Below the pieces are notes generated by a model. It searched no databases, was not told where the DNA came from, and saw only the letters and a program-made list of their open reading frames with translations. Both the position numbers and the translations under genes were made by a program. Below are positions 39,236 to 56,900 of a stretch of 64,000 nucleotides of DNA, piece by piece. Origin of the DNA: Polydactylus sextarius (lineage: Eukaryota > Chordata > Actinopteri > Polynemidae); contig CM028916.1 of the NCBI GenBank assembly GCA_016801845.1, forward strand, positions 14,752,014 to 14,816,013, in the 5' to 3' direction. How positions within the stretch are numbered: the stretch's first letter is position 1; each line of letters begins with the position of its first letter.

Positions 39236-42069
39236 GATGTTGTTTTTTCTCATACATGCACTAATATATCCAGAAGCCTATGGAGAGGATGGACTCTTAT
39301 GAGCATTGCCTGAATAAATATGTCATTATTACAAAAACGTTTTTTCCCACACAAGGATATGAGTGAAGCACATGGTAAAAGCATAGGCGGGGAGATTAGA
39401 GGATGAACTTACTGGGAAATTGCACTAACATGAAATTATTTTAGCGTTGACCTCCTTTTCCCTTCAAACCATTAAAGGCAAAAAAACATATAGCAAAGTA
39501 ACAAACATAGCAAGATGAAAGCTCAACTTCCATCCTATTTTTCTAATGAGAATGAAACATCGAAGGACCAAGCCACTGTATTCATCAGTCTCATCATCAA
39601 GTGTCCAACCGCAGTCGGACGCGGCTGGAGCCTCAGACTCATCACTGTATCAAGTGAGCAGTTGAGGTCGACCACTAGCGAGGCCATTCATCTCTGCAGT
39701 TACACCTTTGAACCACATCAGAGGACCGTGTGTGGTCGAGATATCTGCTTGTGTCCGTCCCCACTGAACACAAGACTGAAGCGCAATAAACTAGAAGTTG
39801 GGCTGCAGCAGCCAGACATAGTACAGGCAAAAGCCATAAAGTACAGTTCCTGTTCATTACTGTTCATCCAGCTGAGGATACAGATCACACTTCGGTTGAG
39901 GCACTGAGGCTTTGAACAATGTTCTGAGAGAAACTCACAGCTTGTCTTAGGTCATGCTGGAGAGGAAGTTGAAATCACTTTTGCAACTACAGTATGTTAA
40001 AGTTCATCACTGTCTAATGTTTACTGAATATAAATAGAAAAAAAACACTAACATCACAAATAGAAAGACTGCAGATATTAATTGTGATCCTAACTTGCCG
40101 TATTGGGTTTAGGAAGCTTTCAGAGAAGAAAGAGCTTTTGCTACAAGAATTGCCATCTGACTACTCGCCTCGGTGTAATGTCGTGCTTGTGAGAAGCGCC
40201 ACATATTAGAACAGTGGCCCCATTAAACAGGGGACTTGACAAAGTGTTGTTTTTTTTTCTTTTGTGGTCTGTTGTTTTCATGATCAAAGTGAACCCTCTG
40301 CAAAACCTCACTGTCATGTTTCACCGACTGCTAGAATTTAACAGCCGAACTGCTCAGATTTTTCCTGGCGAACATGCAAGCATCAGCAGAGTGCAAGTCG
40401 GCTGAATAAAAAGAGGGCGGCACATAGGGTTAGACATGCTGAGGAGGGGAGAGAGAGAGAGGGGGATAAACACGTAGATTAAGAGCATGACGTTGAGACA
40501 TACACACACAAGCACACGAGGGTGCAGGTGAGTTGATTTTGGGGACTGATGTTGTGCATTAAGTCATAGCATAGACAGAGGCTTACTCCGGCTTCTGAGC
40601 TCGTAACCCCCCGCAGTGAAGATCTATAAAGCTGATCAGGCCACCCTTCTGTGAGAGTAGCTTTTTTTTGCCTCACTCTCAGTCTCTTGGCTGGGTGCAG
40701 AGAGAGACTTCAGCAGACTACAAAACACAGTCTCACACTGGGGTTATACCCTGATAACCACACGGTCTTAGTGTGGAATTTAATTGGCCTGCCGCACATT
40801 TGACTTCGGGGGATGTTTTGACACTGTAGGTGTCAAAACAAGATGAGCTAAAGGTTGGAGCTGCAGATACACAGTGTGCAACCAAATCTCAACCCACTCA
40901 GTCCTCAGGAGCTCAATGGCCATAACAGAAAAAATTTGCATATTGATGAGGATACTTGGAAAGTTTTTTTTAAAAGCCGTGAGTAACCAGTGAAAGTCAA
41001 ACTCAAAAACAAGCATTATTACACTGAGTGTAAACATCATCATTTTTAGGCAAACACAATTTCCTCATGTGTTTTCACACAAATATATGCTTATTCTATA
41101 CATTGTACAAATAACATGGCAATGCACAGCTGTGTATCAGTCACTGAGGATCTGCATCGGCAAGTCCCAGTGGGACAATATGTAAAAGAAAATGCACACA
41201 CTGCATGTATAAGAGTACACATAAGAATACAACTTCATTATCTTTGAATAAATGTATACACAATAGTAGTAAAAAAGAAAAAAATCCAATACTGCACCGT
41301 AGCAAATCCTTACTAAGCCCTGTGACCACTTTGTTGTTTATTTATACCAAAGTGTAAAGAAGTTAAACCACACCAACATCCCTCACATGTTGATCCTTTT
41401 CATGCTCCAGGACAGAGCTCAAAAGACATTTTTTTATATATATCCACTAACACTGATGCTAAGGGAATACAACTTATTGATTTACTGTCAGGCTTGGATC
41501 AACGTGGACCTATGTGGAGTTTCAGTACATAACAGCACAGCTGGTGGAGGGTGAGAAGAAGCACAAATAGAACAGCAAATGATGATGAGCACTGTGGTTG
41601 ACCCCATACCTCATACTGCTGGCTTTAAGAAATGTAGCGTCTCACAAATCTGCTGTGCACCGTTGAGTTCACTTGGCTTCCATTCCCAGACAATTGGCAA
41701 CTAAGTGATAAATGTCAGTGACAACCTGATTCAACCAAGTAAATAAATTTGATTATTGGTACAAAAAATGAATCACAGCGGTGAACTGTGCTCTTACAGA
41801 TCTATCTTTTGTTCTTTGAGGCAAGATCTAGCATCCTCCAACAAAATCCATTTGGTTAGCATGTGGTAACCATTTTTATATAATTTTAAAAGTGAACATC
41901 AATTCAATAGTTCCCACTCAAGAATAATTTAACCTCCTTATCTTGTCCACTTTTTGGGTGAAAAGATTTTTTTGGAAGTTTTTGGAAAGTTTTTTATGTG
42001 GTTTTGTGACAGAGAGAAAGAGCTGTGCTTGAAATGTGCTCTGTGTTTAAGGAATAATTGGGAAGAACG
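39236..42069. other. non-coding region, no gene seen
   Basis: No convincing exon on either strand. Short open frames (such as 39515-39907) have no recognisable content. A short GA-rich run lies at 40443-40466. Confidence 0.5.
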
Positions 42070-42082
42070 GCGCCCCCTGGTG
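42069..42082 (-). promoter_or_regulatory. CTCF-like motif 1
   Basis: On the - strand this reads ACCAGGGGGCGCCG; with flanking bases CACCAGGGGGCGC, which fits the core of the vertebrate CTCF consensus. Sequence match only; binding is inferred. Confidence 0.5.
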
Positions 42083-45000
42083 ATGGATTAAACGCTTTCT
42101 CATATCTGTCCATTAAATGTGAGGCTTAAGCCGGAAACTAGTTAGCTTATCCTTGCACAATGATTGGAAACACGGGGAAACAGCTTGAATGGCTCTGTCC
42201 AAAAATAACAAAATCCACCTGGTGTAAAGAGGTGTAAATGGGTACTGGAGAGAAGATAAAATACCACCCGGCCAGTGTAGGTTAATAATTTTTTACCCCG
42301 TCTAAATGATGGCGAGGTTAACAGTGTTCAGGTTAACAGTGTTCATGCAGGGCTATTGTCAGTCTGAACACGGCCTTAGCACTTACACACTGTTAGTGTC
42401 GCCAAAACGTGTCATTTTAAACACCTGCTCACACACACACCTCCATTCTGCAAACTGGCAACCTTGACCTATTTGCTTTACATGCAGGATCACCTGTTTC
42501 CCTGCTGTTCCCCTGCTCACTGTGTGCAATATTCTATCTCTGACAAACTTCACACTAAGCCTTTCCTTTTAAATTAGGGCGAGGTTTGTGTTTTTCCCCT
42601 TGGTCTTCTACCCCACCAAAACTACCTCTTCTTCTCTAATCGATTGGCTGCCCAACATCCCAGAAGTCACTCCATCTATTGTGAGTGGCAGGTAAAGGAA
42701 TGATGGAGGAGAAGAAATCGATGCAAGTACATTTCGTAGTCATTCCTTTCCTCTAACCTTTCATCCTCTCCACAGAGAGGTCAAATCAAAGCCTCATCAC
42801 CAGCGCTTCCAAGACTGTGGAATGAATTGCTGCTTTTTTTCCCCCTTTTTTTTCTTTTCATTTCCACTCAGTTTTGCGAAATGTGTCCAGACAATATACA
42901 CATCCTCTGCATTTTAAGTTTCTTCATTTTTAAAGATTTCGAAAAGCAGCGCAGGCGTTGTAGAACTAACACCATTTCCAGTATGCCAATGCTGACAAAA
43001 TGAGACATTACAACATAACATCATTGGTAAATTTCGCTAAATTAAATACATTATTAATTATATAAACTCACATGAAGCAAGCTAGTGATTGGCAAGATTA
43101 AAAGGAATATTCACTTCTTTATCTGATGTTGTGTTATCTTTTATTAACTGTGGTGTGCTTCCTTTCATACTTAATTGCTGTGGTAAAAAAAAAAAAAAGA
43201 AATCCACATACTGCTTAGGTACACATTTAAATTCAGTGTCGGCAGTGACTCATATAAAATGTGCATAGGGATTAACTTGTATTGACTGGAGGACTCCCCC
43301 ATGCACTGTGCAAATACAGGGCTCACAGACTGACCAACACCTGGGGAATTTGACCTTTTGAGGGTCAGCATCCACCACGATGAGTCCCTCACAGATCGAA
43401 TGAACGCGTTTCTGTGCGCCTGTGATTAATTACAAACGGGGGCCTACAGCAAATTGCTGCCACAGATGACAGCTCGCGTGATAACATTTCTTATCTGTGA
43501 CCTCCATCACCCTCTTCTATAACTCACAAAGATCACATCGCCCTGATTTAGACCTTCTCTCACGGAAAGCATTAATGGAGCCAAGTGTTGTTAAATGATT
43601 GAATGCGCAAACAAAGTTTGTGCACATAACATGAATTTTAAATTACCGAAGCACTCGCAGGTCAATGGGGTTGAAGAGGATAAGATAATGCAACCAACCA
43701 GATGTGAAAATCAAAGTTTGTGCTACAGCGAAAACAAACAAATTAGTCATGAAATTACATTAATGCTGATTTGAGCTATTAAAAAATAAACATGCTACAT
43801 CTAAAACACTTAATCCACCATCTTACACAGAGGTGAATACTTTGTACAATTTACACATAATATAATATCTCAAAAGCTTTTGTGTAAAATCATCATCTTG
43901 ACATTTTGGCTTATACCTTGTTTATCACAGAAAGCTGCTTCTATTAATACAGCTGGAGGTGTATATAGCAAAAAAAAAAAAAAAACATTACTTATATTCC
44001 CAGTTGAAGACAGTGTATTTATGAGGTAAAACATTTTCCATTAATAACCTGGAGAGTAATGGCCAAGGTTGTTGCCAATAGAAAGTAGGTAAAGCCTTGC
44101 AGAGCTCCGCTGCTTTCATCCTTCAGCTAGCATAAAAGTGCATTTTAGAAACCCCAGTTGTAGTTTCATACCTGAATACAGTACTCCTAGTGTATTTAAT
44201 TAGAAATGCACATAATGGACAACCACAATCTCTCGAGAGTCGAACTTGAAAACGTTGCACCTCTGAAAAACACGAAATGACTAAATTATTCATCTGAATA
44301 ATTATTTTATAATTTGTCATCATCCGAAGTGAGGAGGTGGTAATGTGATCTTGTATACTATTCCATGAAAAGGTAAATGGTTTATTAAGGTGGCGGGCCT
44401 ACCTAAATATATCTCTTTAGAACTTAATAAATAACATTTGCATCTCTGTGGAATTATGCAGCTAATTCACCAACTCCCTGGGCGACAGCACCATGAACAC
44501 ACAGTGACTCAGGTCATAGGCAGCAAGTAGCCATAACAATAGAGAATAGGGCAGATGAAGGTTGCATGTAATTACACCTACCCTCAGGCTTAATTAGGTC
44601 ACCCTTAAGTGAGTATTGTGTGATACCGTGCCTGTGTGTGCGTCCGTTGAGCGAATGTGTGCATGAATACTATCTCCCACCGGACTGGAGGGTCACGTCC
44701 GTGAGTCACAGTCAACAGTATCCAGCACCGAAAAGTGCCTCTTTACCCGGGCTGAGAGCAAATTTGATAAAACACACTCATGTTTCGAGTATGTTTTCAT
44801 GTTCCTGCTTATGAGTCAGATCCATTCTTTTTTCCTCTTAATCTTTTTGGATGATGGAACCTAGAACACACTGGTTTTTAATATGTCTTCATATATGGTT
44901 ATCCATGTTTTTTAATCTTTTTGTTTTTCTTTTTGTGCGTACAGGCTCGTCTCCGACTCCTCAACTTTGCACTCAATCTCTGTCGTTTCCACGGGCTGCA

Positions 45001-45520
45001 CGCCCTGATCACATTATCTCAACAGCTGAGCTTGAAGCCACTTTAGTTTATGGCTGCCAAAACACTGCTGCATCATAATGCGATGGCGTGGATACGACTC
45101 TTCCATTTTATCACTAATGGAAGATGAGAGCTTATCACCATATTATTTGTTTTTCCTGACTAACTCCTGTGTGACTTGAGTTGAAGAACAGTCTGTGCCG
45201 ATGACGGACCGCGATCAGACACATGGATTGTAAAATACTGTAAGAGCAATAAGTCAAAGTGTCACATGTGAAGGCTAAACTTCATAGTACTGTCTTCGGT
45301 GTTGGAAATACTAAAACTTCACACCCTCCTACTTGGGATTCAGTTGTATTTACCGTTTTCAGATACTGTCATCACAGAGGAATGGCTGGACTCATTTAAT
45401 CATACTGAAATTATTCCAAGGTGACATTACTGCCTGCATTCCACATGTTATGCTGTTTTTTTTTTTCTTCCGCTGCTCCCATTTTTCATTGTCATTTTAA
45501 ACTGTCAACCTTTTGTCCTG

Positions 45521-45558
<38 letters not shown>

Positions 45559-45559
45559 T
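45521..45559. repeat. (CT)n microsatellite
   Basis: About 19 CT units with one TT interruption. Confidence 0.9.
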
Positions 45560-47339
45560 GCTGTGTCCTTGATATAAGTACCCGCTGCTTCTGTCTGAGA
45601 ACGCCATTATTACCATGAATGGCTGTTTGCTGGGGGAAAAAAAGACAGAGAAAAGCTAATGATGTTGGCTTGAGCTCAGAGCTAATTAAAATTCTATAAA
45701 TATGGTGGAGGTAGGTGGCATGATGGATGTAGTGTGTCAGGAGTCCGGTTGAGCAGGGAGGTGCGTGGAGATGTCCGAACAATCAATACTAGCACAGTGA
45801 ATGCATGACACTGCATATGCATTTAATGAACCAACAGTTTTATCTGTTAATTACACGCTGGGACACACCTTAGCATTCTTCATACTGTGCTCAACCTTCC
45901 TGGCCGTCCAGATAATGGCCATCTATTTCACACAACAAATCTGCAAACGGTGGGCACATTCCTCTATTTTTACACACTCACTTTATCTCTCCCTCTCCTG
46001 CCTGCACTTTCATTTATTGCAGGTAATTCCGCATGCAACACTCTCCACGCCGTATCGCTAAATGTAATGCATTTCTTCTTTTGTCCCTTGACCGCCTAGT
46101 TTAGAGCCGGCATCGACATTCATTCCGCAAACATTGTATCTCTGAAAATGCCAGCCGTTTCTCAATGTGCTAGGGAAAATTGTGGAGGCATGCAGAGGGG
46201 GTATGGGTTAATTGGCCCAACAAGCAGTGTTGGTATATAGAGAAGAATAAAACTCTCATGTATAAAGCCCACACAGAAATCAGCATTTTGAAGCTAAACT
46301 TCTTTTCTTTCTTTTTATTTTTGAAGATTCAGTTGCACTGTCCTGTCGAAACTCCACTGGGAAGAGGTTATGTAAAAAACGGAGACAAAGAAAGGCGAGA
46401 TGAGACGTCTGGAGTGTTAAAACACCAATGTAACAATGCTTATATTACACCGTGAAAACTTCGCGCCTTTCCAGTTTACGGCTTTCAAAAAAAATCCCGT
46501 AGAGTAAGCTGCACTATAATCCCTTATTACACGTCGAATTCTTATGTGATGGTGAATTATTCTGAGGGTTAAGCTTTGAATATTATCCTGCACGAACTCG
46601 TCAGTTGCGGGGTGTGGAAGTGATATTGGATGAAGTCGGTTATGTAATTTACTGTGAAATGTGAATAACAAATAGAGGTGAACAGTAAATAACACAAAAC
46701 ATTAACTTCTTGCTCTAATATGCTCAAAAGCTGCCACCCCCGACCTTTTTATGTCATCTTTTCGCTGTTAAAGTCCCCACTGATATATTCCGAGACAAAA
46801 CAGTTTGAACTGTTTTTCACCTTCCTGCAATATTAAAAAGCAGGTTTTTTTTTTCGTCTAGTTGGCGAAGCTGAAGAAAATTGGATTCAAACTTAAAAAT
46901 GAGGTTAAAATGGTGACTTTCAGTTTTAAACAAGCACGATTACAACCTCCGAGCCAATTAATCATATAGAGACGTTAGCTCTTATAAATACCTCCTGTGT
47001 TAAAAACAGACTACAGGTCCTATACCACTCATCTAGTAAGGATGTGATCACCTCCAAACAACCTTAAAGCAGCTTTGTTTAAGCACTTCTAACCTCACCC
47101 ACAGCACACACACTCACACACAATGGAAAACACACTGCTGCCTGAATATCTATAGACTGCACTGTTATTCATGACATACTGTATTTTACACATGCACACA
47201 CACATACTTCTACTACTACTACATCAAGTCTGGATAAGTTCATGTCATTTCTAAAGCTGGTGGAGGTAAAGTAGGGAGCACAGGGATGCTGAGGCAGTGA
47301 CTCAGCTGTGTGTAGCGGAAGCATTGGCTGTATAGTGAA

Positions 47340-47420
47340 TAGAGAGAGAGAGAGAGTATGTTGGGGGGGAGGTGGTGGTGGTGGTGGTGGCGGCGGCTGC
47401 GGTTGCTGCTGCTGGTGATG
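47340..47420. repeat. (GA)n plus GGT/GGC/CTG triplet tract
   Basis: GAGAGA at 47341-47356, then a run of G, then GGT repeats turning into GGC and CTG triplets. Confidence 0.85.
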
Positions 47421-48310
47421 AGTTTCTATTCTTACCGCAATTCTTTCAACACATCTACCTTGTCTCTCTGGCTCACATTATCAGAGGAATATCTTGACAG
47501 CTGCCAGAATTCCCTCATGTATGATATGAAAGCTTTTTTTTTTACATTAGCACACAGGGAGCTGCAGCAGAATCCTAATAAAACTAGATAAAGACATTTT
47601 TCATTTATCATTGAATCTTAGTTGGTATGCCGGCACTAGTCTCCCCATGAACCTGAATGAATAAAACCTGCTTTTTTCTTTTCAAGAAGCTTTAATAGTT
47701 TTCACATGGGGCTTAACGCCAATGGAAATGGTGTAACGTCTTTTATGGTTAGAGTGTGTATTTCAACACTTTCGGTACTTTTTGGGCTTATTTTAATCGC
47801 ATTATCTGTTTTGTTTCCTTGGTAGTTGTTTGTAGTAGAAAAAAAAGGTCTTGCAAAATTCTTCAGGACTTTCCAAATCAACTCATTTTGTTTCTTTCTC
47901 TTCCTTTCCTCACTCACACAAACACACACACACTCACACTCAGTGAACTCTGCACCAATAGGTCAGCCTCTTGAAGTTCCCTCTAAAGCTCTCGCCAACT
48001 CTCCTCACGTCAGTTCAGTTTCTGTTTATTTTTAACTCCAGCAGCTGTCTCTTGTCTTTTCTATCACTCTTTTTTTCCTCAAGACATGTTTTCAGACGGA
48101 GGCGGCAAGGCAAACATTTCTCGTCTTATTGTAGTCTTCCCGTAAAAAAAAAAAGAAAAAAAAGAAAAAGAACTAATTAAAATAGAATGACTTTGTGCGA
48201 TTATGTGTGGTGCTGGTGGAGGTGGTTGAGGTGGTGGCAGCGTGGTTAGTTATTTACAATGAAAACAATGGCTCTTACGTGCCTTCCAAATATTTGGGAC
48301 ACTGTTTACT

Positions 48311-48324
48311 GTGCCCCCTGCTGG
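48311..48324 (-). promoter_or_regulatory. CTCF-like motif 2
   Basis: On the - strand this reads CCAGCAGGGGGCAC, a full match to the CTCF core consensus as I know it, in the same orientation as the motif near 42.07 kb. Binding is inferred. Confidence 0.5.
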
Positions 48325-48590
48325 ATATGTCATTATATGCATCTTGTGGGCTACAGCATTCAAGTCATCATTTGATATTTTGTGTCAACTAACACTTTTG
48401 AGTTGTTTTAATTATATATCAAATGTGGTAATTGCACTTGGATGTCTTTTTCTGTCACCTCATCATGGTGCTTCAACCCAGTTATCAAGTGTCCACAGCC
48501 ATGTTGTCAGACCCAAATATTAATATGAAGCTGCAAATTGCTTGTGTCAAAAAACGATGTGCCAACTACGCGAAATCACCCTGCATGCCA
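48325..48590. other. non-coding sequence, nothing recognised
   Basis: Short unique-looking stretch before the degenerate repeat array. Confidence 0.4.
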
Positions 48591-49005
48591 GAAAATTCTG
48601 GCTGTTCTGGGCCAAAAGCTTCCTCTGGCATAACAATGTGTCAGAGAGGCAGAAGTCACTGCATGGCGGGAATATCGCTCCACCTTTGTCAAAATAAACT
48701 TGTTGAAAAGGTGTTGCTCAGTGGAAATCTCACCCTGGCTGTGGAAGAAAAAAAAAAAGTCAATCTGCCAAGTCGGAAGATAGGTTGGCTGATGGCTCAG
48801 CCAGGAGCAGGGCAATATCGTTCTAGTTGGCAGGTCATTTTGCACAAAGGAAGGTCCTTCAGCCAAGGAAAGGGGCAATATTTCTACCACTGTACAGGTA
48901 TTCTGCCCGCTTGGCGAGTTGTTTTTCCACAGGCAGGGAAATATTTCTGGCATGTACGGCAACTCTGCCTGGTCAGCAGGTTGTTTTTTCCACAGGCATG
49001 AAGTC
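48590..49005. repeat. degenerate tandem repeat array, period about 65 bp
   Basis: The clearest units are 48871-48936 and 48937-48999. Both contain AATATTTCT near the start, then TGTAC, then TCTGCC, and end GTTGTTTTTCCACAGGCA (with one extra T in the second). A weaker unit starts at about 48809 (GGCAATATCGTTCT) and similar phrases appear from about 48590. A 189-codon open frame crosses the array but has no recognisable domain. Confidence 0.65.
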
Positions 49006-50186
49006 TGATTCTTACAGCTGAAAGTTTGTACACAAGCAGCGGTTCACCTTTTATACTTATGCTATAGCTGCCTTGACACCGTGCTCCTGGCTCACAAGGA
49101 ATCACATTTAAAATGGCTGTCAGTGGAGTTGATAATAGATACAGCGAGCGACCTCAGAAATAAGAAAGCCATGGGCAATTAGGAAAGGTGCCAAAGAAGG
49201 CTTACTGCACTCCATTATGTGTGAGTGTGGTCCAAATTAAAACCTAATTTAAGGTGGCACAGAGATAAAAAAAAGTGTGTTTCATTTCTCCAATTTGCAC
49301 AACTATTCCATTCCATTAGACATGTAATTTCTGCTCATCAGACACTGGGTGAAATTGGTGCCCCAGAGGAGAGAGTTTTTCATTTAAAGTAATTAGTCCT
49401 GGAGAACAGGGATGAGCAGGCATGCATGTGTGCATTTCTGTACATGTGGAGGAAGATAGGGAGAGAGAAAGAAAAGGACAGGAGCTGGGGAGATGCACTT
49501 ATTGTCCAGTGATTGAGATTTAAAGTATTGATTCCAGTGTATCAATACAGTAAAGCTAAAATATTGGACAGTGAGATTGATTTAACCTTTTCTTTTCTAA
49601 ATAATTTTCCCTAGCAGAAGAGATGAAAGGAAAAAAAAACTATGCGAAACCGATTTGTTTTCCTGTCTTTTCCAGTTTCATGCTGCATTGTGTGCAGTGC
49701 TGCACTTCCTACCTGTCTCTATTGTTTGCAATCTACAATCTCTCAACAGTCGGCACCAACGAAACCTTAACATGACGCCGTGCTGTAAAAAGACACATGG
49801 TTAAAATGCTGGGATGCTGGGACTGTAGCCAAAGAAGAGACATCCTCGGACTTTGCTGCGCGTTTATTTGAATCGGGTCCTGCTGCGATGACCCAACTGC
49901 TGCCCACTCACTTACAAAGCGTATTAGACATGACTCACCACGTGGATGACCATGCTCATGGCCATTTACCAGCATCTACAGGCTACCCAGGCAGACTGAC
50001 CATGGTGGGTGGTAGTGAGCTGATTTTCTTCTTTGTACTCAACCCACCAGCACTGACTCTGATTGGAACGATTGTGCTCTGCTCAATGTGAGGTTCCATT
50101 TAGCGGGGTCTTGTGACTCCTGATCTAAACAGGAAGAAACCTGTGACAAATAGTATCAGGCTCTAAGCAGAACTAATAGTACTAAT
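49006..50186. other. non-coding region, no gene seen
   Basis: No recognisable coding or RNA feature. Confidence 0.5.
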
Positions 50187-53768
<3,582 letters not shown>

Positions 53769-53919
53769 CACTGTGTTGTTTGAAATATGCTATATAAACT
53801 TTTTGGTGGCAGATAAATCATTCAATCAGAAAATCATTTAAAAGAATTACCACTGTGTTGTGAAATATGCTATTAAACTTTCTTGGCAGATAAATACAAT
53901 CAGAAAATCTTAAAGAAAT
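53769..53919. repeat. imperfect tandem duplication, unit about 75-82 bp
   Basis: Copy 1 (53769-53848) and copy 2 (53851-53919) share CACTGTGTTGT, GAAATATGCTAT, TTGG, GGCAGATAAAT and CAATCAGAAAATC in the same order. The second is shorter by several small deletions. Confidence 0.85.
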
Positions 53920-56900
53920 CTGTGTTATTGTAAGTAGGCTACTTGATTTATTTAGCATTCATAATGTTAAAGGAACACACACCTAATATAAAAATCACCA
54001 AAAACAGGGAGTTGAAGGTGTCCACATGACAGCAATAATATGTATAGCTTCACTCTGACTAAAGGTCAACTCTCTCCTATGTGTCGGTGACAGTTTGCTC
54101 TTGGCTCTAGCTGCGGTTTCTGACACCATCATGCCACGGTTTATTTCCCTGCTCAGGAGGGCAATCATCTTTCAACCCTGCGGTGCTCCTTGTAGCAAGG
54201 GCACAGAGACTAAATCACAGCTGCCCGGTGCAGAGACATAGGATGGCTGTTGACATGTTCAAGAGGAGCCAGAGGTGCCGTCCAGGGAGATGGAGCCAAG
54301 GGTCACGGGTTCACGCGTGGGTTAGTGGGTCAATATCTGACCAGGTAGACTGGTGTTGGTCTTTGCTTGTGTTCTTGCCAAATTAAGTGTAACACAAAAA
54401 CAATCACAGTACTATATGGAAGAAATGTATAATTTCAATGGTGTGTCAGTGGTTGGTTTGTATGGGAAATAACTGGAAAACCACAAAGTCACATCAGGAA
54501 CAAAAACAGAATTAAAAACAAACAGTTTTAGTTAAAAAAACAAAACAAAACAAAACAAAATGTCCATTCATATTAAATGTTTCTAACAGTAGATTTGTGG
54601 TGAAATTAATTGGCTTTAATGATATTGTGATGGTCATTGAATTCATGCCCATTTCTTCACTGTGTTACACCATCAGCTCTTATTTAATTCTCAGTCCAGG
54701 TTTTAATAATGGCTCTGTTCTATTCAAGTGTTGCTGTGCGTCATGACAGTGTGACAGAGAGCCAGCGTGAACAACACCAGGACCCTGACACTGACACAGC
54801 TAAATTGAATCCAGTCATCATTAGCTCCATTATCTACTTCTGTTCTTGTCCCATTGTGACGAGTTGAAATGAAATATGAAAAGACCCACGGATGACAAGG
54901 TTTTCATCCAAAATCTATCTGTACTGTATCCCTTATTTTTTTAGAAATACACATTTTCATTTACAAATAAAGAAAAGTACTAAAATATATCTAAAAAAAA
55001 AAAAACTGCACAGAAAGGGAAATAAATCATGTGCCGTATAGGAGAATCAACTTCCTGCATGATGGTCACTTGTACTTTCAGGTAGTCTTCATTTCTTTGT
55101 CAGGAGAAGCACTCCGTGCTGCCTCATTCAAATTCTTCAAATTATTGTAAAATGATGAATAGTGAGAATACAGCACAAAAGCAGTGTTATGGCTTTATTT
55201 TGAAAAATTAAAATTGCTTCCAGCTCCATTTGACTATTAAATTCTGCCTTTAAACAAATGCTTAAAAGCTTTCACAGATAACAGCACATTTTCTCAGATA
55301 TTCCAATGATAACAATTACCAAGGCCTGCTGCACTCTCCATTAGCAGTCGGAGCAAATTTCAGCTGCTATGCAGTTACAGTACAAACACTGCCTCGCTGT
55401 TTGTTAATAAAGCACAAAAAAGAAAAAGCCTTGCAAAACTTTCACGGCCAAAGAAATTATTCCAATCATAAGGCTTTAATGAAAGCATTTGAAAACTAAT
55501 TCCCAGTCAGCACTGAAACATGCATCTTCCGTCTTGTCTAAAACCCGGATTATCATTTTTGAGACGCTGCACTTCTTTTGCTTATCAGCATAAGACAGTA
55601 GGAGATAATTACATGCCATAGCACTCTATTCCATGTACAAGATTTCTCCAGCTACTGCAATCAATATCAGTTATGTTTAGATGGATTAACAATCTGCCTG
55701 TTTAGAAAATAGCGAGAGCTTTATGGGTGTCACGGCAGGTGGAACCATAATTCATTCTAAACTGTTAATGAAAACTCAGTGGTATGTCTTAATATTCATT
55801 TCAAACTAGTCTATAGGGGTTCTGTGAAACCTAAAGCGACATTTATTGCGGTATCTTATACTACCTATCACTACATAAATCTGAATATCTGCGTGGACAG
55901 ATATAGATGAGAATGCGTCCTTCATAAAGCCCTCAGAAGGATTTATTTTTAGTAAACAATAATGAAAGAATTCAGTCGGTTGTGGTGTATCTGGTCTTTC
56001 TCCTGCTTAACCTTTGACCTGTCTCTCTGGTATTCGTTTCTCTACGTCAGCAGCCTTTGCTAATGCGTCAAACTCTGAGCACATGTTGTCCGATAATGTC
56101 CTGTTAATACGTTCACACTTAAGCATGGGACATTTTGATTAGTAGTGACCTTGTTAATTCATGATCAATTTGTTATCGTACAGTGTGTCTGCACCCGTCA
56201 AGCCAAATCAATATCTCCTTTACTCTACAAACATTGAAAATGATGTAGATGCAGTAATAAAGAAAATGTATCCATAAACTTCTGAATTGTTCCCATGTCT
56301 TGCTAAGAAAACTACTGTGTACAACACAGATCAATTTCTGTTTGCAAAAAAAGTTCCCCGTTGACTAGAGATTAGGGCCTGTGACACCTTTTGATAAGAA
56401 TTCCAAAGCTACTGTGTCACATTTCGTTAACAATTTTAATGAAACATTATTTCGTAGAGTTCCCTACTGTTCTGATTTGTGCCCCTGACTGGTTTCTTCT
56501 CCATAGCAGCTGTGCCCCGGGTTTCCTGGGTATTGTAGTATTTAGACCTAGCCGTCACACCAATATGATAAGACATTGTGATTGTGATTTCTCAGAAACA
56601 AAGAGGATATTATTAAGTCAAAGATAAGATAAACCTAAAGGGATCTAATGTTCCTGTGTAAAGTGAGAAAAAATATTTGATATCAAACCAGCAGCACCTC
56701 CCCCTCTGCAACTCAATATCAAGCAATTAAGTGAAACAAAATGGCACTCCAGTGTTATTATAAGGTAGTGGTAGTGTGAGTAAAATAACATTGTGATGGG
56801 TCTTCAACTGCCCTCACTGTTTGTTCCACTAAAGCCCCTATGAAACATGGCTATTGTATTAGGCTGCTATCTGCTATTTACCTCTGACCTGCTTTTAGCT

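Larger units (their letters stand above)
42083..48310. other. non-coding region, no gene seen
   Basis: No splice-supported open frame. Contains a (CT)n tract (45521-45559), a GA run followed by a GGT/GGC/CTG triplet tract (47340-47420) and poly-A/T runs (for example 43184-43198 and 43971-43985). Confidence 0.5.

Noticed and set aside
38772..39313. Long poly-Leu, poly-Val and poly-Thr open frames
   Set aside because: Produced by the TTG/CTG triplet array in every frame; no start context, splice sites or domain.
48432..49001. 189-codon open frame as a possible gene
   Set aside because: Spans a degenerate tandem array, has no recognised domain and no splice or promoter support.
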